Of a stretch of 64,000 bases of DNA, positions 34,406 through 46,808 are shown piece by piece. The notes below the pieces were generated by a model. The model had not been told where the DNA came from, made no database searches, and saw nothing but the letters and a program-made list of their open reading frames with translations. The DNA is taken from contig JAIQDT010005015.1 in NCBI GenBank assembly GCA_021521415.1, positions 62,001 through 126,000 of the forward strand. Direction: 5' to 3'. Each line of letters opens with the position of its first letter. The stretch's first letter is position 1. This DNA comes from Bidens hawaiensis. Its lineage: Eukaryota; Streptophyta; Magnoliopsida; Asterales; Asteraceae. A program made the translations under genes and the position numbers.

Positions 34406-34539
34406 GAGGGAGTTAACTTCTTTTTAAAGTTTTATCGCCTTTGAATTCTGAATATTAACTTGCTTTCTTTTTCTGAAACTTTCAATTATTCACCTAATCT
34501 TTCTTGAAATCACCCAATATTTAATCAAGTGTTGCTATA

Positions 34540-37337
34540 ATGGCGAATGTTCAGTCTGAAGTTGATGAGATAGAGGTCCAATGGGACCAGTCCGTGCATG
34601 AAAAACTCGTTGAAACTTATGGTATTCCACCGGAATGGGGACCAGAGTTCCCTTTTGCCGGCTCTATTGCCAGTTTCCCACCTCATGGGAAGATGGCTTT
34701 GTATGCCGATTACTTTGTCCATGGGAACTTTTGCCTTCCCATCACAAAGTTTTTGATGCGGGTGATAAAAGCATATGGGATTCACTTATCCCGACTTCAC
34801 CATCGCGCCGTCATGCGAATTCTTCACTATGAATTCGTGTTTATGGGACATGAGATGGTACCCCGCTTGGACCGGTTCGCTGTATTTTACAAAATGATCA
34901 GTCAGAATGGCTGGCTTACTTGCCATGCTTTGACTGATAATGTCCTCGGTAACGAGACCGAGGCGATTTCTGAAGACTGGAAGAACAAGTTCTTCTGGCT
35001 TTCTGAGGACGTGGTGCCGGAGGCTATGGTCCGCCTTCTGTTAACGATACTCTTCTCGACATTACTCCGGCTGCCCATGAGAAGCGTGACTGGTTCCGCC
35101 AACTGACTTCCTCATTAACTCCGATGCTGGCGCTTTCTAAGGAAGCCCTTGTATGGGCGGTCTTAAGCCGCTTGTGGCCTTCTCCTTACATGAAGCCTGT
35201 TTTCATCGGGCTAGACGGTCCTAATTTTATTACTCTATTCTTTTTCCTTTTAATTTATGAATTTCTATTATTGAGTTCTGCCCTTGTCTTCAGGTCCTGG
35301 ATCGATGCTAAATGCCCTGTATGACGACAAGGGCTGTGTGGGAAAAAGTATCTGCAACGTGAAGGACACACCTATCCTCAAGAAGACTGCTAAATACTTT
35401 CTTTTCCCGGAGAAGGTGCGTGCCGAGCCGATCGTTACGGATGCCACCTTTGAATCAGGTGCGTATATCCTGAACCCTCCTCCTCTTAATGCTTTGACTT
35501 CTGATGGGGCGATCGTCATTCTGTTGGTCGAGTGACGATTCTGCCACCCTCGAAGGAGAAATTTCTGACGATGCTCCTGAGTTTTCATCTGTCTCTCATT
35601 TATTAGCAGAACTATATCGGAAGAGATCTCTTCACGATTCCCAGGCAAGTGACGCGGTCGTTAGCTCTGCGGCTGCCGGGAAGGAACCAAAAATGAAGAA
35701 GCATCGGACGCGCCGTCCGAAGAAGCCACAACCCAGCCTTGCTGAACGTCTGGGGACGGTGACTGGTGCGGGTTCCTTTTCCCACTCTTTTCTGCTTTTT
35801 GAAACATTAATTAAATGTGATTTTTTTATGTAGATCCGTCGATTGCTAAAGATGACATATCTGAAAGGCTACCAATGCCTACTCCAATTGTTGAGAAACA
35901 ACCGTCGCCTCTTCCAGAGAAGGAGGCGGAGGACAAGCCTTCTACCCCTCCCACTGAGACATGTGTGTGTGGGGGGGGGGGGGTGGGGTCCAATATTCAG
36001 CCTGAAGCCAATCAATCATTGGACTACCTTTTTCAGGCTGGGGAAGCCACCGGTTACAAGGAGAGTAATCCAGCTGTGGATGACGCTGGTTTTAGAATTC
36101 ACGAATCTCCCTCCCGATCTGCTCCTCAATTATTTTCTACCTCCTCACCCTTAACTACGGGTGTAGGAGAGAGTTTTCTCTTTGGACCTTCTGTCCACGA
36201 GGTTGGAGGGGGTTCAACACAGGGTGCCCCGCAACAATCCTCCTCAATCCCCGTTCGCCTAGAAACTTCGAGCTTCCAATACTTCGGGGATGCGCCATTA
36301 GGAGGGGATTATGACTTGTTTGTCCCGCCTTGGGACATTGTCAATGGGTCCCAATTTTCGGACCCCGGGACCTGTGTTAGTTTTGTCAAGCATTTAGTGC
36401 CACCTGCTGAGATGGCGTACCTTCGTGACCGTTCCCGCCATGATCTTCACACTGAGTTATCTGTTTCCTTGACTAACAGCATGGACTGTAGTAAGGAAAT
36501 ACTACGTGAATGGCGTACAATGGGGGGGGGGGGGGAACTGGGTGCAGCTTCCGAAGGTGTCAAAGTTGCGGAAAAAGAAGCTGAGGAACAGCGTAAAGCT
36601 GCGAGTACAGCACGGTGGAAACAAACTGACGTCGAGGCCACACTCCAAAAAGAAAAAGAAGGAGTGCTGCTGCCGCTCGGCAATGGAAGGAAGCCTGCAA
36701 GAGGTAAAACACCACGCTTGAGGCTGCCCGAGCTGAAACTCAAGGGAAGAAAGATGACCGGTCAAAGGCACAAGAAGAAGTGTCCCGACAGGGCTGTCAG
36801 ATCCAAGAGCTCGAAGCTGAGCTGAAATTGCAGTGGGAGCAATCTGAGCTGAAAAACAAGACTGCTGCTGAAATGCAGTCTTCATTCGACAACCTGCTGT
36901 AGTCCCGTACAGAAGCAGAAGCCCGCTCCTCCAGCGAATTACAAGAGCTTACTTGTGTATTTTATGTTTATGATACTAACTTGTTTTATTTTTCCCTTTG
37001 TCAGGTCATTCGTCACGTTAAGGGAAGCATTGAGCTGACTGATTGTTTCGTGAATTTGATGACTGCTTCGGAAGGAGTTGGCCGCTTGAAAGGCTTCAAT
37101 GAAGGGATGGCGTTCGCTCAATCTGGTCAATCATTTGAGAGCCATCCGCTTCATGGCCTTGACGCGAAACAAGAATATGACATGCGGGTTAAGGAATATG
37201 ATAGCCTTGTCTTTCCGCTGCAAAATATGCTTCCCGAATTCGCCTATACTGAAAATGGCGTGAAGCAGCTGCGGGTGTACTTAGATGATGAGTTTGAGGA
37301 CGACGAGTCTGAGGATACTTCTCCAAATGCCCCGTAA
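34540..37337 (+). pseudogene. opposite-strand ORF A, putative gypsy-type transposon domain (Transposase_28-like)
   Basis: The ATG at 34540 starts MANVQSEVDEIEVQW. The first exon holds FPPHGKMALYADYFVHGNF, LPITKFLMRVIKAYGIHLSR and HYEFVFMGHEMVPRLDRFAV, matching the plant domain called putative gypsy-type transposon. After a frameshift near 35037 the frame continues to a donor near 35215. Exon 2 starts at about 35293 and shifts frame near 35510. A basic KKHRTRRPKKPQ segment, a Ser/Pro-rich exon (about 35834-36825) with two G runs (35970-35983, 36521-36536) that disturb the frame, and a final exon (about 37005-37337) follow. It runs opposite to pol. Such ORFs are known from Tat elements; their function is unknown. 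Confidence 0.68.
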
Positions 37338-37695
37338 GACACATCAGCCCCTAACCCATAGCTTTAGTTCTTAGGGCTTGTAATTGTTCTTCATATTTTG
37401 TAATCACCTTTTTTACTATTAATGAAAAGAACTTTTATATCTTGTGAACCATGTTCTTGTTTATGAGATAATATCTTTGCAGGATATTTTTGATTTTTGA
37501 ATTTTGTGCAAGCTGGATGTCTCTTGATGACGTGGCGGAGAGAGGGATTTTAAGTGACAACTGACGAGACGTGTAAACCGCCTTTTGACAGCCTTTATAC
37601 ACTTTTACGAATCTCCCGTCTGACGTGTCAATCATCCCATGGTCCGCACTTTCTCTTTCTTCTATCAGTTAGATGATCGCATTAATTGCGATGGG

Positions 37696-37703
37696 TATAA
37701 ATA
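37696..37703 (+). promoter_or_regulatory. TATA box of opposite-strand ORF B
   Basis: TATAAATA preceded by GCATTAATTGCGATGGG, closely matching the box before ORF A 3,298 bases upstream. It lies 117 bases before the ORF B start. Confidence 0.6.
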
Positions 37704-37812
37704 AGTCTTTTGTGTTTCCAATCTATCCTTTTGCTTTCAAAATTTTCCTTTCATTAATCAATAGATAAGAGATCTCTCAAAACTTTTGCTTTTTATATCC
37801 TTTTTCGTTCAA

Positions 37813-40484
37813 ATGGCAGGATCTAAGAAGAATCCCCCCCGCTATTCATGAAGTTGGGTGTAACATTAAAGAGAAGGATTTTGAAGATGTCAAAAACGTA
37901 TACGGTCTTGCATCGGAGTGGGAAGTCGAACGTCCGGCGGAAGGAGCGATTGCTACAGCACCGCCGGCGAAAAATATGGTTGTCTACTTGGATCACTTTA
38001 CGACTGGTAATTTCTGATTGCCAGTGACGAAGTTTGTACAATCAGTCTTGACAGCATATGGGATTCACTTACACCAAATTCATCCTTTTGGAATGTTAAG
38101 AATTCAACACTTCGAATTCTGTTGTCAAGCCCATGACTATGAACCATCTGTCGGCATGTTTGCCGTGGTTTACAAGATGACCCTTCGTGAGGGCTGGTAC
38201 GGCTTTGGTACCACTGGAAAAGGAACTATTGGCTTCGAATGGATCCACAGTATTCATGGATGGAAATCAAAGTTTTTCTGGATCCGGGAAGATGTGATCC
38301 CGTTTACAATGAATCGCCGTAAGCCGGAAGACTAGCTACCGGAAGTCCTTGCTTCCGAATACGAGGGTCGTGCTTGGTTCATTAATCTGACCAAAATGCC
38401 GACACCCATGCGTCCCATTCATGAAGGGGCGATGGTATATGCCAAGATAAGTTGCTTGTGGCCATTCCCTACCTTGGAACCTTATTTTGAAAATTCCGAC
38501 GGGAGTAAGTTTTTACTTGAAACGTTCAAGGTTTTTATTTCACTCTTCTCTGACATTTATTAATTTGCAGGTGAAGGTTCCATTCATTCCACTCTTGTGG
38601 ATAAGGTAAGAGGTATGATGGTACGTCGGCCGATTACTCCTTACGAATTACCTTTCTTGGAGCATACGCGGAATACTTTCATTTTTTCCGCCACACATAG
38701 CCCGGAGCCCGTTGTTTCCGAGGCAATGTATGCTCAAGGTGAGGAGTTCGTCTTGAAAGGTGAGGGCATTCTACAACCCTGACCTATAACTGCTGCTACT
38801 TCGAGCGGGGCGATAGTACTTCTTTCGTCTAGCGAAGAGTCATAACTCTGTGAAGAAGGATTATCAGTTGGTGCTACTAACCCATCACATTCGACTCTAG
38901 GTTTAACCCGCAAGTAAGATTCAAAGGCCACCACCGATCCGTCAACAGGTGAGGAGGGTGGTCCTCAATCTGTTGAGGGTGAACCTCAGGCTACTGGTGT
39001 GGGTGTTTCTAAAGTCGCCGGCAAACGGAAAGTACAACCTTCTGATGCCACCGCTCTCTAGAAGAAGAAGAAGAAGAAGAAGAAGAAGAAGAAGAAGAAG
39101 AAGAAGAAGAAGAAGAAGAAGAAGAAGGCCCAAATCATGGATTTAGGAGCTCGTCTTCAGGAGCTTGCCACCAAAGACGCTTCGTTAGGTAAGATCACCT
39201 ATTTCTGAGCCTTGTGAGTATGTTTATTGATAACCTGGGTATTATTTCTTAGTGGCATTGAAAGACTTTTCGAAAGGCATTTTAGGTTTAAAAAGTTCAA
39301 CTGCTCCAACACTTCCCACTCCGCCTTCCTCACCGCTGAACATTGTTCAAAATCCGATCATGGTGATGGACTCTTCTCCTTTGAAGGAGAAGGAAATTGG
39401 TGAATCTGAGCATCCCCGCGTGTCTCCATCTTTTCATGATCATTATTTTAGAGATCAGGACGTGGTCAGTGCTTTTAAATACGGGGGTCAGACTTCTTCA
39501 CCTCAAGTGGAAGAAGACACTGCCCCGCACAACCCGCATTGGTCGTTGCGTTGAAACTCGACGTTGAAGGATGTGGATGTGTGTTCTGAGTATCTGCGGG
39601 AAAGTCTTCCTCCCGCAGAGATAGAGCGACAACGTCGCCGTATTCGCCAGGAGTTGTCGTACTCTAATTCATACCACTTGGCGAATACTATCTCCACCAA
39701 TCAAGAAATTGCTTAGGACTGGTTGTCAATGAATGAAAAGTTGGATGACTTGGGGCTTAAATTGCTTGATGCCAAGAAAGAAGCCCTTAAGGCTTTAACC
39801 GAAGCTCAGGAAAGCCATCAGGCTTTGGAATCTAAGAAGACCAACCGCCTTGCTACTGAGGAAGCCAAGATTGTTCTCCAGAGGCAACTGGATGAACAAG
39901 CGGAGTTGATAAAAACCCTTCAGGCTGACTCAGCGGCTAAGGACAAGCGCCTGTCAGACCTTCACGCCAAAAACCAAGACCAAGCCTTGGAGTGTGCTGG
40001 TCACAAGATGGAACTTATCCGAGCTAAGGCGGACAAGAGATGGCTTTTGACGGCAACAATTCCTAAGGTATTTATCCTCTTTTTGTTGCAAGTGATTGAG
40101 TTTGTTTATAACCCTTTGTGTTTATCTATTCCACATGTTATTACTGAAATTCGGAACAGTGACGATCTTGGGAATTGTGATGCCATTCTGTTGAACGCAT
40201 CAAAACTAGCTGGCCGTCAGATAGGCTTTGAGGAAGGCTACAAATTTTCTTCAGAAAGCAAGCTTCTAGAAGAGTATATCTTGAACGGCGAGAACACTGC
40301 TGCCATTCTTGTTGAGAAGACCAAGGCTTTTGATACATTAAAGTTTCCCCTTTCTGACCATATATGCGAGCTTGTAGATAAGGAGGATGCAATGGAGCAA
40401 TTAAAGGAACTACTTGACCTTGATAAGGAAAATCAAGATGAAGTTGATGACAATAATGCGGGAGGCGAAAATGTCACCCCGTAA
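37813..40484 (+). pseudogene. opposite-strand ORF B, diverged paralogue of ORF A
   Basis: A start codon at 37813 is followed by a run of seven C at about 37834 where the frame shifts. The domain then reads APPAKNMVVYLDHFTTGNF, LPVTKFVQSVLTAYGIHL and KSKFFWIREDVIPF, colinear with ORF A at what looks like under half identity. Stops interrupt it at about 38016 and 38332. Exon 2 starts near 38573 after an intron. A (GAA)n tract at 39061-39127 lies where ORF A has its basic segment. A Glu/Lys-rich coiled coil (39730-40065) and a final exon (about 40120-40484) end the gene, as in ORF A. Similar order and promoter show an old tandem duplication inside the element. Confidence 0.68.
39061..39127 (+). 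repeat. (GAA)22 microsatellite in ORF B
   Basis: An uninterrupted run of about 22 GAA units directly after a TAG (39059-39061 region). In the ORF B frame it would read as a long Lys run; the complementary frames give poly-Arg and poly-Leu artefacts. Confidence 0.9.
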
Positions 40485-42009
40485 ATGTATATGTATCTTC
40501 CTTGTAAATATTTTCTTCTTTGTAATCTCTTTTGATCAATAATAAGGAGCTTTACTTTCTTCCGGTGCACTTTGTCTTATATGTTATAATATAAGTGTCT
40601 TTCCGGAACTTCGTTTTTGTCAATAAAAGATTACAAACAAAATAATTATGAGACTAACAAAAAGTTTCCATAAATCAGGCATATGCCATATTACAAAAAA
40701 TGAAACTTCAAAATTTTTGCTAGTCAAAACGGGCACACAGGTCAAAGTAAAAGAACGATTGAGATTGCTACATATAGCATTTCTTCAACTGTGCTGCGTT
40801 CCATGTTCGGGGGACCTCAGTCCGGTCCAATTTTTCTATCTTGTAGGCACCCTTAGATAACACTTGTTTGACTCAATAAGGTCCCTCTCAAGTTGGGGCC
40901 AACTTGCCCGGAGGCTCCTGACCGGAAGCCTCGTTATTATGGAAGATAAAGTCTCCCGCATCGAACCCACATTTCTGGACCCGCGAGTTGTAATACTTCT
41001 GAAGCTTTCGCTTATAATTGTGCTCGCGGATCAATGCTAGTTCTCTTCTTTCCTCAAGTAGATCAAGATTCATCCGGAGTTCGTGATCGTTATCATTAAT
41101 TAACAAAACTCTTGGGGATGAAATCCCAATTTCAGCTGGGATCATGGCCTCAGTGCCATAGGTTAAACTTAACGGCGTCTCTGAATTATTCGAATTCTTT
41201 TGGGTGCAGAAGGTCAAAAGTACATGGGGCAATTCGTCAACCCAGCCCATCCGTTTAGTTCCTAACCTTACTTTGATCCCTTCTTTGATAGTTCGGTTGG
41301 TCCTTTCGACCTGACTGTTTGCTTGCGAATGAGCTACATATGTAAAAGTTTGAATGACTTGAAGTTCTTTCAACCATTCTTGTAATCCGCTATCAGAAAA
41401 TTGGGTCCCATTGTCACTTACCAATTCCTGCGGGAGACCAAACCGGCAAATGATGAATTCCCAAAGGAATTTCTTAACACTTGATGTCGTTATTGATGCA
41501 ACCGGTTTGGCTTCCACCCATTTGGTGAAGTAATCAATGGCCACTATCAAATATTTGACTCGTCCTGGGCTCCTGGGATGTAAGACCCCGTTACCGATAG
41601 CCCTACTTTCGTGTTGGATTTACTCATAAACGCAGTTCTAATATCAGAGTTAATTAAAAACATTCGCGGAATATAAAAACTTTAATAAATCGTTTCATAA
41701 CAATTCAAAACTTGTCTTAAACAACCAACTTGTCTTTCGAAAACTAAGTAATTAAAACATAACACGCCCTGAGCCTTCCGATGCCAGTCTCTTATTCAAC
41801 ACCACGTGTCCCCTCAAGCGAGCTGCCTCATCCTACTCACCTGCGTGCATACTAAAAGTCAGCTACGCTGAGTGAGTTCTAGTTAATCATACATTATACA
41901 ATACACACAAATTTATATTCTTTCATTCATACTTTCATACTTTCATACTTTCTTTTGTACTAACTTGCTTTCATATCCTATGTTATAAAGAGCATTACGC
42001 CCTACGTTC

Positions 42010-42235
42010 CTCGAGTATTATTAGGGCTCGGTACCCTCCTTCCTCGAGTATTATTAGGGCTCGGTACCCTCCTTCCTCGAGTATTATTAGGGCTTGGTAC
42101 CCTCTTTCCTCGAATATTAGTAGGGTTCGGTTCCCTAGTTCTCGAATATTAGTAGGGTTCGATTCCCTCTTCGTTACCATACAACCATACATCATACCTC
42201 GAGTATTATTAGGGCTCGGTACCCTTTTCGTAACC
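42010..42235. repeat. about 33-bp tandem repeat in the solo LTR
   Basis: Six to seven units carry TCGAGTATTATTAGGGCTCG followed by GTACCCTC; later units decay and are interrupted. Confidence 0.8.
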
Positions 42236-42829
42236 ATACAACCATACAACCATCCTTTCCTTCTTTTATTAACTTTATCACGTTCATACACATAAGCATA
42301 CATATCGTACTTACCTTATACATAGTGTTACAACCTAACAGTACGTGCAATATCCGAAGATCGTTCATGTACCATCAAACAATCATTCATACATTTCACA
42401 TTATTCACATAAGGCATACACTTATCTTTTAGGATAAGCGTATTAACAAATATATTGAGTATGCATACAACCCCGAAAACATAACACATAAATAGGGCTA
42501 GAAACTCACCTGAACATGGTTACGTTCACCGTTAATTGTTATTCCCTTTTTGAGCCGTGCACGGCTAACTGTATAACAATACACGTATCAATCATCTATT
42601 GCTATCTATATTGTGTTTCTAGTTCAATTATAACCCACAACGAACGGGGGTCTGGGGGCAGTGCCCCTGGCAGCGGGGTTTTAGGGGTGGCAGCCCCTAG
42701 CAGGGTTCAAGTGGCAGAGCCCCTGGCTGGGGTCGAGCTGCCAGGTCAGCATGGAAAATTTTTATTTCCATTAACTGTCTTAACACATTTTTCATTAGGT
42801 TTTTAATTTATTTTCTAATTTGCTAATTC

Positions 42830-43075
42830 CAACGAACTTATCATTAAGCGAACTTAACAATAAGTGAACTTAACATTAAGCGAACTTACTGTAAGTGAAC
42901 TTAACGTCATGCTAACTTATCATTAGCGAACTTGTATTAGGCGAAGTTCATAGTAGGCGAACTTGTATAGATGCAAAGTTAACTTGAGCGAAATTAATAT
43001 TCGGCGAACTTAGTCTTTAGCGAACTTAAACCTTGAGCGAACTTAGCTTTTCAGGCGAAGTTGCTCAGCAATAGT
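42830..43075. repeat. cluster of GCGAACTT/GCGAAGTT motifs in the solo LTR
   Basis: About a dozen copies of AAGCGAACTTA and variants occur at irregular 15-25-bp spacing. The same motif recurs in copia LTRs and leader at 47087-47167, 49867-49940, 50357-50440 and 59865-59930. Confidence 0.7.
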
Positions 43076-46000
43076 TACTGTTCGCTCTAAAATCCCTTAA
43101 TCATAATCGTTTTGTCGTGAAATCCTTGAATATGAAACGGATCAAACCCGTAAACGTTCTCGTGTTCATTCTCGGATAAAACTTGACTCGAAAACATATA
43201 AAGTTCGGACCTTTATGATTAAAACGTTTAATATTAGGTCTTAGGTTTATCTTTAAATGAGCCGCACATATCGCAGGTCCTGCAAGTTCGTTTTAGCCTC
43301 AAGTTTACAACTTTACGTTTCATTTACACCCGATCCATTATCGTTCTAAGTTTCAAGGTTAAATGTTAATAAAAACGTAATCTTTAAGGTAAAAGACGTA
43401 CCTTTAGTGCTCGTTTGGATTTCGTTAAGCTTGGTTATGAACTCTAGATCTTGTATATAGCTCGTGTGGTAAAGATCTACTACAAGCTAGCATCTATTTG
43501 GTCTCAAATCCCTCTCGTCTCTCTCTTGGCCGTAATATGGTGAAAGATGTGTGTGTTTTTGAGTGTGTAGAGATTAGGATGGAAAGAAATGAGGGTTTAG
43601 GGTTTTAGGTTGGTTTAAGAGGGTATTTATAACTCTTGAAGCCCATGGACCTAAAGCCCATTACCACTTAATCCACCTTAATTAATCTAAGTCCATGATC
43701 CGTTCTTTACTCGATATTAATTAATTAATAACGCGAAATCACTAAACGTAACTTTCTTTATTTAACGTTATAATATTTTAGGATGTTACATGGGAAAGGT
43801 CCCAAGATGTCAATAGCCCACTTCTGGAATGGCCAGGAAGATGTTACCATAATCAGTTCGTTTTTAGGATGCAGGGTGTTGGCGGCATGGCGCTGGCAAG
43901 AAACAAACTTTCTGATTTCTTGCACAACATCCAAGTGCAAGTCAGGCCAATAATATCCCGCGTTCATGATCTTTGCCACCATCATTCTCGGACCCGTGTG
44001 TAAGCCACAAATACCTTCGTGAAGTTCACGGATTAGGTAATTTTCATCTTCTTCATCTACACAACGTAACAGCGGACCGAGGAATGACTTCCGGTACAGT
44101 ATTCCATCATTCAGCTGGTAATTCAAAGCTTTGTGTTTAATCTTCCGGGCTTCAGCTTTTTCTGTTGGGAGGAATCCGGATGACAAGTAAGCTTTGATCG
44201 GTGTCATCCATGATTTGACACCTGTTTGAATCACCAAGACTTGGTTTTGTGGACCGGATGGATGGTCCAGAACTTCCACACAAATATCTTTGGCAAAGTG
44301 CTCAAAATTCGTTGAAGCCAGTTTGCTAAGAGCGTCTGCTGATTTATTCTCACTTCTTTTTATGTGGACAACATTGAAGGAAGAGAATTGGCGAATCAAG
44401 ACCTTTGCTTGTGATAGATAAGAAGCCATGACATAATTTTTAGCTTCATAGGTTTCATTAATCTGTCCCGCAATTAGCATTGAATCCACCCGTGCTTCCA
44501 GGTGTTTTACCCCAAGCTTTTTAGCTATCTACAGGCTCGCCAAAAAGGCTTCATATTCTGCCTCACTGTTATTAATTTTGAAGTCTAACTTTATGGCGTA
44601 TGTGAATTCGTGGCCTTCGGGATTGACTAACCGGAGGCCTGCACCAGATCCATCGCTGCATGAAGCTCCATCCGTGAACAATGACCAAATTTTCCCTTGT
44701 TCCGGAGGTGCTTAGGGTTGTTGCTCGATTAGACATTCCTGTTCCTTGTGTTGCGGAACTTCTGTGACGAAGTCCGCTAATACTTTCCCTATAATTGTTG
44801 GTTTAGGTTTATACTCTATCGAGTGTTCACCCAATTCGATGGACCATTTTGCCAATTGTCCAGACAACTCTGGCTTGCTCAATACATTCTTCAACTTATA
44901 TCCGGTCAAGACATTTATGGGATGTCCTTGAAAGTATCTACGAAGCCGTCGGGTTGCGTATACTAATGCCAAGACCAACTTCTCCAACATTGAGTATATT
45001 GTTTCCGGGTCTGACAATGTTCTGTTGACGTAATAGATCGGAGTTTGAACATTTTTCCTATCCGTCAGTAGGACAGCCCCTACGGCGATGTCAGACGCCG
45101 ACAGATATAACGTTAATGTTTCTCCTGCGTGGGGAGCTGTTAACGTGGGTAATTCCATTAAACACTTTTTGACTTCTTGGAACGCCTATTCGGCTTCCGG
45201 AGTCCATCTGAACTGCGCCTTTTTAAGACAGTTCCTCAATGTTGAGATGAACGGGTAAGACTTAGCAGCATGGTTTGCCATAAACCTGTGTAACGCTACT
45301 AATCTACCGTTGAGTGTTTGAATTTCTTTGAAGGATACGGGGGATGGCATGCGGGCAACTGCCTGAATCTTGTTCGGGTTAGCCTTAAAACATGTGCCTG
45401 CCACAATCACCCTGAGGAACTTTCCTTCCTCCTTCCCGAAGGAACACTTTGCTTGATTCAGCTTCATATTGATGCTTCTCAGAGTTTCAAAAGTTTCCTC
45501 TATGTCCCTCAGCATTTGATCCTCCTTAGTGCTTTTGATCACCAGATCGTCCATATAAACTTCAAGGTTTCAACTATTTAACCTTTGAAAGCCTGATCCA
45601 TAAGCCTTTGGTATGTGGCACCCGCTTTCTTTAACCAGAAAGGCATCATTCTGTAACAGAATGTTCCTTGGTCGGTGCGGAATGCTGTCTTGTCTTCATC
45701 ACCAGCTGCCGTATGAATTTGGTGATAGCCTTTATAGGCATCGAGGAAGCACTTGAATTTGAATGGTGCCACAGCGTCTACCATTAAGTCTATCTATGGT
45801 AATAGATAACAGTCTTTTGGACATGTTTTGTTTAAATCTTATAGTCTATGCACATTCTCCACGTTCCATTTCTTTTCGGGACAATCATAGGGTTGGCTAC
45901 CCACGTTTGATATTTTATTTCCCGTATAATCCCGGCGTGGAGAAGATCTTGCACTTGCTCATTCATGGCCTTTTTTTGTTCCGGGCCCATCTCCCGCTTC

Positions 46001-46440
46001 TTTTGCACAATTGGAGTTATTAGTGGATTCACCTACAATTTGTTCTCCGAAATGCTCCGCGGGACACAAGTCATGTCCGCGGGCAGCCACACGAAAATGT
46101 CTATGTTCTTTGTCAGCGATTGCTTCAAAAAAGTTCGCACTATCTCAGAAATGGCTGGGCCAATTACCACGGTTTGATCGGGGAATTTCTTGTTTAAAAC
46201 CCACTTCTCTGGTTCAGTCCTCTGAGTTTGTTTTGGAATTTTACTCGGTTTCGAACTTTCGGTTGTGAAGCAATGTCGATTAACATGAATTATTGCTACG
46301 CCGATGAGGGTTGGGACCACTACTACACCATGAGCTGTGGAAGGATGGGCGTTAAAGTCACCAATTAAGTACCTTAACATTCTATTTAAGTAACTTATCT
46401 GACTGTAAGTTGCTTTATTTGCACAATGTTGCAATTTCAC

Positions 46441-46808
46441 TTGTTTCTTTGGTCAAACTTGGCAAAAGATGAAGGCCAGAAGATACATGTTGGTAGACAT
46501 CTGCTTTGTGTATGGCTTTTTATTTAATTAGTATATAATCAAAACTACACGCACGCAAGGCGTTGATAAAAAAGAGTTGTTATAAATTAAATATTAAAAT
46601 TATTTATGATGATTAAAAAGAGTGGTGTCACTCCTTAATTCGTTCAGGATAAAAATGAGGTGACAAAGCAAAATTGATTGGTTGGTATTGTAGTTTAGAA
46701 ACTTGAAAAAAGCACCTCAACGACCCACTTTTGCGAGACACTTTGATTTATTTTTCTTTCAGTGATTATTTTAATTTTGATACAAGTATATCATCCGTGA
46801 TAAGTAAT
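46441..46808. other. spacer beyond the truncated Tat element
   Basis: AT-rich, with no frame or repeat that I can assign. It contains the breakpoint of the Tat element. Confidence 0.4.

Larger units (their letters stand above)
41579..43790 (-). mobile_element. solo LTR, 2.2 kb, inserted in the Tat integrase
   Basis: TGGGA flanks both sides (41574-41578 and 43791-43795). The insert begins TGTAAGACCCCG and ends GGATGTTACA, so it has TG..CA ends. No internal region is present, so this is a solo LTR left by LTR-LTR recombination. A TATA-like TTATAAATACC on the minus strand near 43622-43632 suggests minus orientation; the start TGTAACATCC is gypsy-like. Removing it restores the integrase reading path. 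It carries two internal repeat clusters, annotated separately. Confidence 0.85.
33300..46440 (-). mobile_element. Ty3/gypsy element of Tat type, 5'-truncated, with two opposite-strand ORFs
   Basis: The order on the minus strand is: protease-RT linker and RT (46440-45190), RNase H (45158-44712), a second archaeal-like RNase H (about 44700-44300), integrase (44200-40768, split by a solo LTR), a region with two opposite-strand ORFs (40484-34540), polypurine tract and 3' LTR. Dual RNase H and extra antisense ORFs are known traits of the Tat/Ogre lineage. Gag, most of the protease, 5' LTR and primer site are missing beyond about 46440. All frames carry lesions. Confidence 0.72.
40768..46440 (-). 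pseudogene. Tat-type pol: RT, dual RNase H, integrase; interrupted and decayed
   Basis: RT: NEQVQDLLHAGIIREIKYQ and RNGTWRMCIDYKI (45832-46032), DAYKGYHQIHTAAGDEDKTA (45578-45784), and the catalytic VYMDDLVIKS near 45530-45560. RNase H 1 is at 44712-45158 (LYLSASDIAVGAVLL). RNase H 2 has TDGAS, EAEYEAF and DSMLIAGQ near 44680-44460. Integrase has its zinc-binding part near 43960-43860 (HLDVV, CQRHAANTL), then, beyond the 41579-43790 insertion, AIDYFTKWVEAKP, VSDNGTQF and NSQVERTNR, giving the D-D-E set. The end near 40768 reads TWNAAQLKKCYM. Stops sit at 40888-40890, 40873-40875 and about 44530; the frame changes several times upstream. Homology starts abruptly near 46440. Confidence 0.78.

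Noticed and set aside
38942..39146. Poly-Leu and poly-Arg frames
   Set aside because: Products of the (GAA)n tract read in other frames.
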